Part shown: one piece after another, positions 46,375 to 55,329 of the stretch
How the letters are laid out: each line of letters starts with the position of its first letter
Numbering within the stretch: the first letter of the stretch is position 1
Origin: Flexithrix dorotheae DSM 6795
GTDB taxonomy: Bacteria > Bacteroidota > Bacteroidia > Cytophagales > Flammeovirgaceae
Length of the DNA: 64,000 nt
Assembly (NCBI RefSeq): GCF_000379765.1
Contig: NZ_KB903431.1
Coordinates: 387,788 to 451,787, forward strand
Direction: 5' to 3'
Made by a program: the position numbers and the translations under genes
Notes under the pieces: generated by a model
Told to the model about the DNA's origin: nothing
The model's input: the letters and a program-made list of their open reading frames with translations, nothing else
The model's database searches: none

Positions 46375-46719
46375 TTAGATAATAAACAATAATAAGGTAC
46401 AAAATATAGCTAAAATTATGACGCCTAAAATGGCTAGGAAGCCATTACTCAAAATAGCTTTTCCTATATTTACCTTTTTGGTAATTTTTAAATTTGGTTG
46501 ATTAAATTCTTTAAATCTATTAATGGAATCGGAAGCTTTTTTATTTTTTCCTTCCAAAAAGAAGTTGCTGGTTTTTACAAGTTCCAAATCTTCAGCTAAT
46601 TCTTCATCCACTTCCAGACGTTGATAGAACTCTGCTCTTTCTTTTTCCGAAAGTTTTCCATTAAGATAAGATTCAATAAGAACCATATTTTGCAAGGTGA
46701 ACTCTTCAATCGTTTTCAT
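46375..46719 (-). CDS. Anti-sigma-like small membrane protein
   Basis: 114 residues. The N-terminus (IESYLNGKLSEKERAEFYQRLEVDEELAEDLE) is the helical pattern seen at the start of FecR-type anti-sigma factors. A single C-terminal membrane helix (about 92-114) ends the protein, with almost no periplasmic part. No sigma gene is adjacent. It may be a sensor without an external domain, or a remnant. It converges on the YyaL-type gene. Confidence 0.7.
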   Translation of the reverse strand: MKTIEEFTLQNMVLIESYLNGKLSEKERAEFYQRLEVDEELAEDLELVKTSNFFLEGKNKKASDSINRFKEFNQPNLKITKKVNIGKAILSNGFLAILGVIILAIFCTLLLFII

Positions 46720-47190
46720 TAAAACAAATAATTAAATTTTACTGGTTAAGTCAAATGTTTGAAAATCAATCATTTGGCAGGAGAATGCGATTTTAATTAA
46801 AAAATAGTTTTCTTGTTAATAAAGTTAGTTGAATTTCCTGAAAATTGACAGACCTAAAAAAATATTTTTAGAAGTTTAAAATTAAAGCATTTTAGCCTTT
46901 TTTTAAGTATTTGTGTTTTTGGAGAAAATATTTTTTTTGAAATTCAGGTACCTAAATATATAAAAGTATTTTCAGGAAATTGGTTTAAAAAAATTAAAAT
47001 AAATTCATAAAAAAATAAAATTAAGGTAATCTTATTCCTCTATTCCTCTATTTCACTGAATTCTATAATCTCTTACATGTTTTTAGCATAATACTGCCAA
47101 ACTTTATAGACTAAAATAGGGTAATAGTTATTCTCTAAAAGGATTTTCCCATAAGTGGAAAATATTATTGACAAATTAATCCTTTTAAGC
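46720..47190. other. AT-rich divergent intergenic region of 471 bases
   Basis: Extremely AT-rich between about 46800 and 47020. Apart from a short direct repeat ATTCCTCT at about 47033-47050, I see no gene or structure. The GTG frame start at 47155 is considered leader. Confidence 0.5.
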
Positions 47191-47823
47191 ATGACTAAAC
47201 TAAATACTAAACCCACAAGTCCTCCAATTGTTCCTCCGGTTGAAGAGGAAAATACTTCCCAGAAACCACAAGGGGCAAGTGCGAAAAGAAATCAAATTCC
47301 AGATGCAGGTTATAATTATATATTAACTGAGGTTAGTAAAGAACGCTATGATAACAAATTAGAGGAGGAAAACATAGAAGCTTTAGCAAAATTAGAAATT
47401 TTAAAAAAACAAATTTTTCGAAAAATCCAGTTTTATACCAGGGAAAGGAGGAAAAATAAATTAAGAGCCTTTTCTTTTAGGGTTTTATCCACTTTTCTGG
47501 CAGCAGTTGTAACAATTTTATTAGGATTAAACTTTGAAGGATTTGAAAAACTTTTCAACACTTTAGCCTTGATAATAAGTGGTTTTATTACAGTGATTGG
47601 AATTCTTCAAAAATTCCTCGATTCCAAAGATTTATGGGTAAGGTTTACCGAAACAGTGGGTAAATTAGAAGCCTTACAATTCTCTATCAATTATCTTCAG
47701 GAAAGTAAAGGCGCAATCAAACTAAAGGATGTAGAATATATTAAACTAAAATATGACAAAATAATGGAGGAAACAGTCAGTTTTGTGGTGAATGTTAGAG
47801 CCGAAGATGGCCAACAGGATTGA
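47191..47823 (+). CDS. SLATT/DUF4231-like two-helix membrane protein
   Basis: 210 residues from the ATG at 47191 (MTKLNTKPTSPP). It has a proline-rich cytoplasmic N-terminus, a helical region (about 60-95, KKQIFRKIQFYTRERRKNK), two close membrane helices (about 97-140: FRVLSTFLAAVVTILLG and LALIISGFITVIGIL) and a helical tail. This is the SLATT/DUF4231 topology, a family proposed to be pore-forming effectors in nucleotide-signalling conflict systems. No cyclase or nucleotide sensor is adjacent, so such a role is only a possibility. Confidence 0.72.
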   Translation: MTKLNTKPTSPPIVPPVEEENTSQKPQGASAKRNQIPDAGYNYILTEVSKERYDNKLEEENIEALAKLEILKKQIFRKIQFYTRERRKNKLRAFSFRVLSTFLAAVVTILLGLNFEGFEKLFNTLALIISGFITVIGILQKFLDSKDLWVRFTETVGKLEALQFSINYLQESKGAIKLKDVEYIKLKYDKIMEETVSFVVNVRAEDGQQD

Positions 47824-47849
47824 AAATCTGTTCATATAAATTTTTTTAC

Positions 47850-47877
47850 AAAGCCTTTCCAAAAGAAAGGCTTTTTT
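47850..47877 (+). terminator. Intrinsic terminator of the SLATT-like gene
   Basis: A perfect 10-bp stem AAAGCCTTTC/GAAAGGCTTT with a five-base loop, running into T's. Confidence 0.93.
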
Positions 47878-47952
47878 TATTTAGAGGGTATTTTTAGTAT
47901 ATGATATTTTAATTCATTTACTTTTACCATATCATTAACCAGAAAAATAAAA

Positions 47953-48819
47953 ATGCAGCATCCTAAGTTTTTTCCAGCATCAGAGCTAATTCTTAATCCG
48001 GATGGTAGTGTTTATCATTTAAATCTTTTACCGGAAAATATTGCTGAAAATATAATTACTGTAGGTGACCCGGATAGGGTGGGGCAGGTTAGTCAATATT
48101 TTGATTCTATTGACTTTAGAAAGCAAAAAAGAGAATTTATCACTCATACGGGAAAATTTAAAGGTAAACCTATTTCAGTAATCTCAACAGGAATGGGAAC
48201 AGATAATATTGAAATATTAATGATGGAGCTGGATGCCCTTGTAAATATTGATCTGGTAAAAAGGACAGAGAAGAAGGATAAACGTAAATTAAATATTATT
48301 AGAATTGGCACTTCTGGAAGTTTACAAAACGAAATCCCTTTGGATAGCCATTTGGTATCTGGAAATGGAATTGGGTTTGACAATCTGATGAATTTTTATG
48401 ATTTGTCAATGGATGACCAACAATTGGAAATTACTTCTTTAATACAAAGTAAATTGGGGTTATCTTTTCGGCCCTATCTGGCCCAGGCTTCCTCAAGGTT
48501 GATAAATCAATTTGCTTTTGATATGCTTAAAGGCAATACGGTTACATGCCCGGGATTTTATTCTCCTCAAGGGAGAGCCTTAAGGTTGCCTCTAGCTTTG
48601 CCTAATTTGATTGAAAATATGAAATTATTTGATTACCAGGGTTTTAAATTGACTAATTTTGAGATGGAAACAGCTGGGTATTATGCATTAGGAAAATTAC
48701 TAGGACATGAGGTTATTTCGCTTAATGCCATAATTGCCAATAGAATTACCAATCAGTTTTCCAGTAATCCCAGTGAAGTAATTGATGGGTTGATCAGAAA
48801 AGTTTTAGATCGGATTTGA
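47953..48819 (+). CDS. Nucleoside phosphorylase (uridine phosphorylase-like)
   Basis: 288 residues. The PNP/UDP family signatures are GDPDRV near 38, STGMGTDNIEI near 77, RIGTSGSLQ near 117 and NFEMETAGYYALG near 236. The family cleaves nucleosides with phosphate, releasing base and ribose-1-phosphate. The N-terminal SELILNPDGSVYHL is the typical opening of the Bacteroidota group. Specificity (uridine or purine) cannot be read off. The gene appears independent of the SLATT-like gene because a strong terminator lies between. Confidence 0.9.
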   Translation: MQHPKFFPASELILNPDGSVYHLNLLPENIAENIITVGDPDRVGQVSQYFDSIDFRKQKREFITHTGKFKGKPISVISTGMGTDNIEILMMELDALVNIDLVKRTEKKDKRKLNIIRIGTSGSLQNEIPLDSHLVSGNGIGFDNLMNFYDLSMDDQQLEITSLIQSKLGLSFRPYLAQASSRLINQFAFDMLKGNTVTCPGFYSPQGRALRLPLALPNLIENMKLFDYQGFKLTNFEMETAGYYALGKLLGHEVISLNAIIANRITNQFSSNPSEVIDGLIRKVLDRI

Positions 48820-48946
48820 TTATTACTGAAATATTTTATTTAAGAATGTTATCTGGAAGACGTTTTCGGCTGGTTAAACTTGATTTGTTTTAATTTTAGT
48901 TTGCCTAGTTTTTTTAAGTTATTCATCCGCAAAAAATAAATAAGAG

Positions 48947-49396
48947 ATGGAAGTAAAGGAAAGATTGTTCAAGTCTTGTCAGGATTATGTATTGGAAAGA
49001 ATCGATTATATTAAAAAGGCGATGGAAGCAGCTCAGGCTGCCGCTAATGAGGAAGGAAAAAGCAGCGCAGGGGATAAATACGAAACCGGACGCGCCATGA
49101 TGCAGTTAGAGCGAGATAAAAATGCAGGCCAGTTGGCTGAGGCTATGAAATTGCAACAAGTGTTGAGTCAATTTTCTCCCCAGCAAAAATTTACAAAATC
49201 TGGATTGGGAGCCCTTGTGGAAACTAACCAGGGGAAATATTATTTGTCAATCAGTATTGGAAAAATTGTATTTGATGGAAATGAATACTTTGCCATCTCT
49301 CCTGGTTCGCCAATTGGGGTTAAACTCAGTAATTTGGAAAAAGGGGATTCAATTAATTTTAATAATAAAGTTTATGAAATTCTGGCAATTTCCTAA
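48947..49396 (+). CDS. GreA/GreB C-terminal-like small protein
   Basis: 149 residues. The N-terminal half is a helical hairpin (about 5-75; YVLERIDYIKKAMEAAQAAANEEGKSSAGDKYETGRAMMQ pattern around 14-52). The C-terminal half (about 85-149) is a beta domain (LGALVETNQGKYYLSISIG, YFAISPGSPIGVKL) like the FKBP-type domain of Gre factors. The conserved SSAGDKYETGRAM at the hairpin tip is shared by this Bacteroidota family, which databases often mislabel as 3-oxoacyl-ACP synthase. A role at the RNA polymerase secondary channel is plausible but unproven. Confidence 0.8.
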   Translation: MEVKERLFKSCQDYVLERIDYIKKAMEAAQAAANEEGKSSAGDKYETGRAMMQLERDKNAGQLAEAMKLQQVLSQFSPQQKFTKSGLGALVETNQGKYYLSISIGKIVFDGNEYFAISPGSPIGVKLSNLEKGDSINFNNKVYEILAIS

Positions 49397-49682
49397 TAGT
49401 TATAACTTTTAGAGAATTTTCTGTCAAACTTTTGATTAATTAAAATTGAACTTTTTATTGCTTCCTCTAAAACTTCCTACCAAGTTGATTACAAAGCGCA
49501 TATTTATATTTTTTTATCAATTAAGCTTCATGCTGATTGAAGCCTTATGAATAATAATATTGTAGAGATGAAATGTGAAAGTTTAAACAAAGCTTCTATT
49601 TTTGGATAAGCTCCTTTTTATCTTTGGACTATACCATTTCAAAATTAGGGATAATCAATTTCGATAAACTGTCAAATCACAA

Positions 49683-51005
49683 TTGGAAAAAATACTACTG
49701 ATCATTCAACGGGAATATTGGACCAGGGTAAGAAAAAGATCATTTATCATTATGTCAATTTTAGGCCCGGTATTAATTGCTTCTGTTTATATTGTTCCGG
49801 CCTGGCTTGCTATTTCAGGAACTGAAACTCAAATAATAGAGGTTTGGGACGAAAGCGGGTTATTTGAAGGGAAGTTTCAGAATTCTGATAAACTTTTCTA
49901 CATTTATTCTGACAGGAGAAATTCAGAATCTAATTTTAGTTTTTTACAAAATGATTCTATAGACGCCCAGTTAATTATTCCTCCCATTCAATTGGAAAAT
50001 CCTGAAGGGATAAAATTATTATCGAGGTATGGAATTTCTGCTATCACCCAAAGTCTGATTACCAATACCATAGAAAAGGAAATTGAAAATATTAAATGGG
50101 CTCAATCAGGAATTGATAAAAAGATTGTAGATCAAATAAAGACAAATATTCAAATTTCTATTATTAATCTCGGACCAGAAAATAAGGAAGAAGAGGTAAA
50201 TACAGCCGCTTCAACTGCAGTTGGCATGGTAGGAGGACTGCTGGTTTATTTTTTTACATTTTTATATGGGGCTCAGGTAATGAGAGGAGTGATTGAAGAA
50301 AAAACAAACAGGATAGTAGAAGTGATCATTTCCTCTGTGAAACCCTTTCAGCTAATGATGGGTAAAATAATTGGAATTGCTGGGGTGGGCCTGACTCAAC
50401 TCCTGATTTGGATCATTTTGGGTATTTTTAGCATCATGATTTCCACCCTATTTCTTGGTTTTGATCAACAAACCATTTCACCAGGAAGTACCTCAGCAAT
50501 TGTGGTGCAGGGAGATTCACTAAATAAAAACGGAGAACCTGCAGTTCCGGAAAATGAGTTTTTATATGCCTTGAAAAACACCATAGATTACCCTTTAATT
50601 ATTGGAAGTTTTCTGTTTTTTTTCCTTTTTGGGTACCTTACTTACGCTGCACTTTTTGGAGCAATTGGAGCGGCTGTGGATAGCGAAACTGATACCCAGC
50701 AGTTTATGTTACCCATTACCATTCCCTTAATCCTTTCAATTGCAATGTCTGGGGCGGTGATTGCTAATCCTAATGGCGGTATAGCCTTTTGGTTGTCTAT
50801 GTTCCCACTTACTTCACCTGTAATTACCATGATCAGGTTACCTTTCATCGGTGCTTCATGGGAATTATTTTTATCTATGGGAATTCAGGTAATTGGTTTT
50901 TTAGCTGCAACCTGGATGGCCGCAAAAATTTACAGAGTAGGCATTTTAATGTATGGCAAAAAAATCACTTATAGGGAATTGTCTAAATGGTTATTTTTTA
51001 AGTGA
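49683..51005 (+). CDS. ABC-2 type permease (NatB-like)
   Basis: 440 residues from a TTG start. Layout: first membrane helix (about 18-40), large periplasmic domain (about 45-175), then five to six helices including the ABC-2 segment QVMRGVIEEKTNRIVEVIISSVKPFQLMMGKIIG (near 200-233). This Bacteroidota family (NatB-like/YhaP-like) exports sodium or antibiotics together with an ATPase. No ATPase gene lies directly upstream, so the partner is elsewhere. Candidate -7 elements TATTTTTG (49597) and TATCTTTG (49619) lie upstream. Confidence 0.9.
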   Translation: MEKILLIIQREYWTRVRKRSFIIMSILGPVLIASVYIVPAWLAISGTETQIIEVWDESGLFEGKFQNSDKLFYIYSDRRNSESNFSFLQNDSIDAQLIIPPIQLENPEGIKLLSRYGISAITQSLITNTIEKEIENIKWAQSGIDKKIVDQIKTNIQISIINLGPENKEEEVNTAASTAVGMVGGLLVYFFTFLYGAQVMRGVIEEKTNRIVEVIISSVKPFQLMMGKIIGIAGVGLTQLLIWIILGIFSIMISTLFLGFDQQTISPGSTSAIVVQGDSLNKNGEPAVPENEFLYALKNTIDYPLIIGSFLFFFLFGYLTYAALFGAIGAAVDSETDTQQFMLPITIPLILSIAMSGAVIANPNGGIAFWLSMFPLTSPVITMIRLPFIGASWELFLSMGIQVIGFLAATWMAAKIYRVGILMYGKKITYRELSKWLFFK

Positions 51006-51256
51006 TAATGAAAATTCACACTATAAAAGTTTTGTCAGACTAATTCGGTCTTTTACAATATAGGGTATTGGTGGGAATTTTTTTGCAATGATTGGTTGAA
51101 TTGAACTTAATTTTTGTATTTTTCCTTAATGTAATTCCTGGATTGATTTTTCTGAAAGTAAAAATATTATGAATCCTTAGATAAAATAATGTGGTAACTA
51201 ACTGATATTGAATGTAGGACTTTCCAGACTCTAAACAAACTAACTTTATTAAATTT

Positions 51257-51799
51257 ATGTATCTAAAAGATGTATCCATAGAGATCATTAACCAGCTTAT
51301 TGATGTGACCAGGCAACTACAACCTGGTGAGTTTTCTCTTCCGCTTGAACTTCTCTCTGGCAGTAGCATTGGGAAACATCAGAGACACGTAATTGAATTT
51401 TATCAAATTTTACTTTCTAATTATAAGAAGGGAAAATTATCTTACGATAAAAGAGCTCATAATGGGGAAATGGAAAATAATAGAGATAAAGCTATAATGG
51501 CCCTTCAAAAACTGAAAGATTCTCTTCAATTATTAAAATCTGATAAAGCTTTGCTTTTAGGTGCTTCTTACTCCACAGACAAAGATGAAAAAATTTATAT
51601 GGAATCCAGCCTTGCCAGAGAATTGGCTTTTAATCTGGAACATGCTATTCATCATATGGCCATTGTGAAAATTGCAATTAAATTAAATTTCCCTCATATT
51701 TCCATCCCTAAGAATTTTGGAATAGCTTATTCTACTCTACAATATGAAAAGTCTAATGAGGATAAAAAGGAAACCTTTGTACTTCAGCCCAAGGTATAA
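51257..51799 (+). CDS. DinB-like (YfiT) four-helix protein
   Basis: 180 residues, all-helical. The putative metal-binding histidines of the DinB superfamily appear in GKHQRHVIEF (near 40), H in KRAHNGEM (near 66) and LEHAIHHMAIVK (near 135). The family includes metal-dependent thiol transferases, such as bacillithiol transferases, and uncharacterised damage-linked proteins. With the YpdA-type reductase in this window, a bacillithiol link is conceivable. A terminator follows directly after the stop. Confidence 0.82.
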   Translation: MYLKDVSIEIINQLIDVTRQLQPGEFSLPLELLSGSSIGKHQRHVIEFYQILLSNYKKGKLSYDKRAHNGEMENNRDKAIMALQKLKDSLQLLKSDKALLLGASYSTDKDEKIYMESSLARELAFNLEHAIHHMAIVKIAIKLNFPHISIPKNFGIAYSTLQYEKSNEDKKETFVLQPKV

Positions 51800-51800
51800 A

Positions 51801-51829
51801 AAAACCGCAACATATAATGGTGCGGTTTT
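51801..51829 (+). terminator. Intrinsic terminator of the DinB-like gene
   Basis: A 9-bp stem AAAACCGCA/TGCGGTTTT with an 11-base loop. The A and T runs allow both directions. Confidence 0.88.
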
Positions 51830-51933
51830 GACAATGGTTAAGGTTAACGGTTAAACTTTTAAACGGTAATTGTATCTTAAAGTTCTGACCATGTATAGAT
51901 TAAAGATCATCAGTTATAATTATTGAACAGCCT

Positions 51934-53730
51934 TTAAAAAGGATATTCATTCTTTTCTAACATGTGGTCTGCGATTTCTCTTCTTAATTCATGGATGTTT
52001 AACAGATTGATTTTTGTAAATCGCTTAAGGCCCATAAGCATTACTTTTTGCTCATCTCCGGTGGCAATTGCTGCAATGGCCTCCTTACCTGAAATATTTA
52101 CTTTGTCCACAGCTTCCTGGAGGTAAACCATAGCCATTTTTTTATAAAGTTCACTAGCCTTTTCATCTTTTATGTTCATGATTTTTTCGGCTCTTAAAAG
52201 GGTTGATTCAGCCGCATAAACTTCAATTAACATATCAGCTGCATTCATTAATATCTCTTGCTGATCGTTTAAAGCCAACCCAAATTTTTGAGCAGCCTTA
52301 CCTGCTACCATCAAAATGGCCTTTTTGAGGTTTTTCAGTACTTCTTTTTCTTCGGCAAAAGGAGCTGACTTATCAATTGTGGCAAAGGAAGGAATAGAAG
52401 TCAATTCTTTGGCTACAGCCATTGCTGGCTCCATCATTTCCAATTCACCTTTCATAGCTCTTTTAAGGGCCATACCTACAAGAAGCATTCTGTTAATTTC
52501 ATTGGTTCCTTCGTAAATTCTGGAAATTCTGGCATCTCTGTAAGCTCTTTCCATCGGAGCATCAGCAGAAAATCCCATTCCGCCATATGTCTGTACGCCT
52601 TCATCCACAACATAATCCAACACTTCCGACCCGTGTATTTTTATGATTGCACATTCGATTGCAAACTGTTCTGTTGCTTTGAGTTTAGCCTCATTCTCAT
52701 CCATTCCACCATCCATCAATTCATCTATCAAATCCTCGATATCCTGACCAGCTCTGTAAGCTGCAGATTCTGTGGCAAAAGTTCTGATAGCCATATTGGC
52801 CAACTTTTGTTTAATAGCCCCGAAGGTCCCTATACTCGTTCCAAATTGTTTTCTTTCATTAGAGTAGTTTACTGCAAGAGAGGCAACTTCTTTACAACCA
52901 CCTATTACACCTGCTCCTAATTTAATTCTACCTATGTTGAGAATATTGACTGCTATTTTAAATCCATTTTCCCTTGTGGAAAGCATATTTTCAACAGGTA
53001 CCATACAATCATTGAAAAATACCTGCCTGGTGGATGAACCTTTAATCCCCATTTTCTTTTCTTCATCATTCATGGTAATTCCACCAAATGACTTTTCGAT
53101 AATAAAGGCAGTAAGGTTTTTATCGTCTTCGATTTTGGCAAATACTATGAACAAGTCTGCAAATCCCGCATTGGAAATCCACATTTTCTGTCCATTGATT
53201 TTATAAAACTTACCATCTTCGGTTAATTCTGCTTTAGTTTTTCCAGAATTTGCATCGGAGCCGGCATCTGGTTCTGTAAGGCAATAGCAGGCTGCCCATT
53301 CTCCAGAAGCGAGCTTTGGTAAGTATTTTTTCTTTTGATCTTCATTGCCGTAATAGAGAATTGGTAAGGTGCCAATACCTGTGTGTGCACCATAAGTGGT
53401 TGAAAATGAACCCGCTGATCCAATAACATCGGCAATAAGCATAGAGGTGTTGAAACTCATTCCCAGTCCTCCATATTCCTCCGGAATTGAAATTCCAAGT
53501 AATCCAAGTTCTCCTGCCTTATTTAAAATTGACCTCATCAGGCCATCTTTCAGACTATCAATTTCTTCTACTTTTGGAGCGATCTCGGTTTCAATAAAAT
53601 CTTTGGTGGCCTGGGCCATCATATTTTGTTCTTCGGTGAATTCTTCAGGAATAAAAATTTGGCTGGCTTCTGTTTCTTTAATTAAAAATTCACCACCTTT
53701 TTTGGCTTTTTTACTGATTGATGCTTCCAT
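51934..53730 (-). CDS. Acyl-CoA dehydrogenase with C-terminal extension (VLCAD/ACAD9-like)
   Basis: 598 residues. The core (about 30-420) has CLTEPDAGSDANSGKT (FAD/substrate), WISNAGFADLF, RKQFGTSIGTFGAIKQKLANM, QTYGGMGFSADAPMERAYRDARI and catalytic Glu in IYEGTNEINRM. The extra helical domain (about 440-598) is that of VLCAD/ACAD9-type enzymes. It oxidises acyl-CoA to enoyl-CoA in beta-oxidation. The promoter is bracketed by two palindromes (53777-53800 and 53828-53841), so a TetR-type regulator sensing acyl-CoA is likely. Confidence 0.95.
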   Translation of the reverse strand: MEASISKKAKKGGEFLIKETEASQIFIPEEFTEEQNMMAQATKDFIETEIAPKVEEIDSLKDGLMRSILNKAGELGLLGISIPEEYGGLGMSFNTSMLIADVIGSAGSFSTTYGAHTGIGTLPILYYGNEDQKKKYLPKLASGEWAACYCLTEPDAGSDANSGKTKAELTEDGKFYKINGQKMWISNAGFADLFIVFAKIEDDKNLTAFIIEKSFGGITMNDEEKKMGIKGSSTRQVFFNDCMVPVENMLSTRENGFKIAVNILNIGRIKLGAGVIGGCKEVASLAVNYSNERKQFGTSIGTFGAIKQKLANMAIRTFATESAAYRAGQDIEDLIDELMDGGMDENEAKLKATEQFAIECAIIKIHGSEVLDYVVDEGVQTYGGMGFSADAPMERAYRDARISRIYEGTNEINRMLLVGMALKRAMKGELEMMEPAMAVAKELTSIPSFATIDKSAPFAEEKEVLKNLKKAILMVAGKAAQKFGLALNDQQEILMNAADMLIEVYAAESTLLRAEKIMNIKDEKASELYKKMAMVYLQEAVDKVNISGKEAIAAIATGDEQKVMLMGLKRFTKINLLNIHELRREIADHMLEKNEYPF

Positions 53731-53776
53731 GTCTTCGTAATTTATTTGATATCTATATTAACGTTCTGGTAAAGGA

Positions 53777-53800
53777 AAATGTTATGCATGCATAACATTT
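53777..53800. promoter_or_regulatory. 24-bp perfect palindrome, operator 1 of acyl-CoA dehydrogenase
   Basis: A perfect palindrome whose core TTATGCATGCATAA is repeated at 53828. It lies just downstream of the -7 element and probably covers the transcription start. Confidence 0.75.
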
Positions 53801-53804
53801 AAAA

Positions 53805-53812
53805 CAAATATA
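53805..53812 (-). promoter_or_regulatory. -7 element of acyl-CoA dehydrogenase (TATATTTG)
   Basis: A perfect TAnnTTTG match on the minus strand, located between the two palindromic operators and 75 bases before the start codon. Confidence 0.6.
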
Positions 53813-53827
53813 AAAATTATTTTAATA

Positions 53828-53841
53828 TTATGCATGCATAA
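53828..53841. promoter_or_regulatory. Palindrome TTATGCATGCATAA, operator 2 of acyl-CoA dehydrogenase
   Basis: A 14-bp perfect palindrome identical to the core of operator 1. The centres are 46 bases apart. It covers the place where a -33 element would lie. Confidence 0.72.
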
Positions 53842-54026
53842 CAAACTATTTTTTAAGAAATAGTTTTCAGGGTTCTTTATGAAATTTAAGGCTTAGAAAA
53901 TCAGGTGGGATCGTAGTCTGGGAAAATAAACGAACATTGCCAATATAATTGGTGGAAAGGAATGGAGAAATGCATGAGAAGGGGCAAGGTTTAAGTGCCC
54001 CAAGATTAAAAAAATACCAGATCTAA

Positions 54027-54875
54027 TTATTTGGCTACCAGAATTGGGGTATGGGCATGGAATGCAAGCTTTCTGGATAGGCTTTTATGAAATATTCCTT
54101 CTATAAAGCCTCTTTCTTTTGGAGTTACCACTATAAGATCAATATCATTTTTTTCGATATATTCCTGAAGCCCATGTTCTACTTTTTCATCCGAAATAAT
54201 CTTGAAATTTAACTGATCAACCGGAGTGAAAAAATAATTTCTCTTAAGGGCATCAAGCTTTCCTTCTTCTTCCTCTACTTTGGAAGGAGAGGTATTGATA
54301 TGCAGACAGGTAATTTCAGAATTAAAGTATTCCCCAATATTTTGCAGGGTATCTATTATTTCAATGTCTTTGTCATCAAAATCTGTGGCATAAACTATTT
54401 TTTCCAATTGGGAAAATTTGGCATCTTCTGGTACCACGATAATAGGAATTTTCACCTTTTCCATTACGGATACGGCAATACTGCCAAGTAGAACTTCTTC
54501 TAGTCCAGAAGCTCCTTTGGTTCCCATCACCAATAAATCAAAGTTAAACTCTTCTATCATTAATAAAATACTATCAGCCGCTACACCCTCTCTTACCTGA
54601 AGTTTAAAGCGGATTAATTCATCCGAATCTTTATAGGTTATAGTTTTATAGCTTGATATTATTTCGTTTAATCTTTTTTCTCTGTCAAGTTTCACCTCGG
54701 TGTTCAGGGATTGCATATATGCACCTGATGAATATTCCATTGCCATGGGCACATCTATTGGATAGCTATTGAACAGGGTAATAGTGCTGTTTAACTCTTG
54801 GGCCAATCCAATTGCATAATTTAATGCATTCATGGAATTATCAGAAAAATCTATCGGGACCAGTATACTCTCCAT
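54027..54875 (-). CDS. Tandem universal stress protein (UspA)
   Basis: 282 residues with two UspA domains. The first (about 1-147) has IDFSDNSMNALNYA and the ATP-binding signature GTKGASGLEEVLLGSIAVSV. The second (about 152-282) is degenerate: VTPKERGFIEGIFHKSLSRKLAFHAHTPI replaces the G-2x-G-9x-G loop. The N-terminal domain probably binds ATP; the second may be structural. The role is in general stress tolerance. It is divergent from the YpdA gene with a long spacer. Confidence 0.93.
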   Translation of the reverse strand: MESILVPIDFSDNSMNALNYAIGLAQELNSTITLFNSYPIDVPMAMEYSSGAYMQSLNTEVKLDREKRLNEIISSYKTITYKDSDELIRFKLQVREGVAADSILLMIEEFNFDLLVMGTKGASGLEEVLLGSIAVSVMEKVKIPIIVVPEDAKFSQLEKIVYATDFDDKDIEIIDTLQNIGEYFNSEITCLHINTSPSKVEEEEGKLDALKRNYFFTPVDQLNFKIISDEKVEHGLQEYIEKNDIDLIVVTPKERGFIEGIFHKSLSRKLAFHAHTPILVAK

Positions 54876-55329
54876 TTTAGTAATGCTTCAGGTTTAAAAA
54901 ATGAATATTTAAATTTCTAAATTTAAGAATTTTTATTATTCCTAAAAATAGAATATTCGGCAAAGTTTTATTTATGATATAAGTCAATAAAATTACTGGG
55001 AGAAAGTCATTTTTACTTATTCAGGCAGAATTTAATTTGCAGATATATTAGAAAGCGAAAAAACATATTTCATTCCTGGATTATTTCACTTTTTATTAAA
55101 AAAGTTGAGAAGCTGAGCGAAATAAATATAAAAGATTTATAGGAGTAATAGAAGATTAGTAGCAAGTTTTTTAAAGACTTGGTTTATGTTAGTAATTTTA
55201 GATTAAATTGAACTTACACCCTTGGAATTTTATTCTAAGGGTGTTTTTCTTTTATAAGAAACATAAGCTTAATATCTAACCCATTTTTATTTAGTTTTGC
55301 TCAAAGTTCCAAAGAACATAAATAATATA
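54876..55329. other. Divergent intergenic region of 454 bases
   Basis: It contains a plus-strand intrinsic terminator (55216-55254) with no plus-strand gene upstream inside the region, so it may encode a small RNA. No ORF of quality was seen. Confidence 0.5.
55216..55254 (+). terminator. Intrinsic terminator without an assigned gene
   Basis: Stem ACACCCTT/AAGGGTGT (55216-55223 with 55237-55244) followed by TTTTCTTTT on the plus strand. The minus strand has no T-run, so it is directional. Confidence 0.82.

Noticed and set aside
53981-54001. GGGGCA/TGCCCC hairpin downstream of the UspA gene
   Set aside because: Only six base pairs and no T-run on either strand, so not called a terminator.
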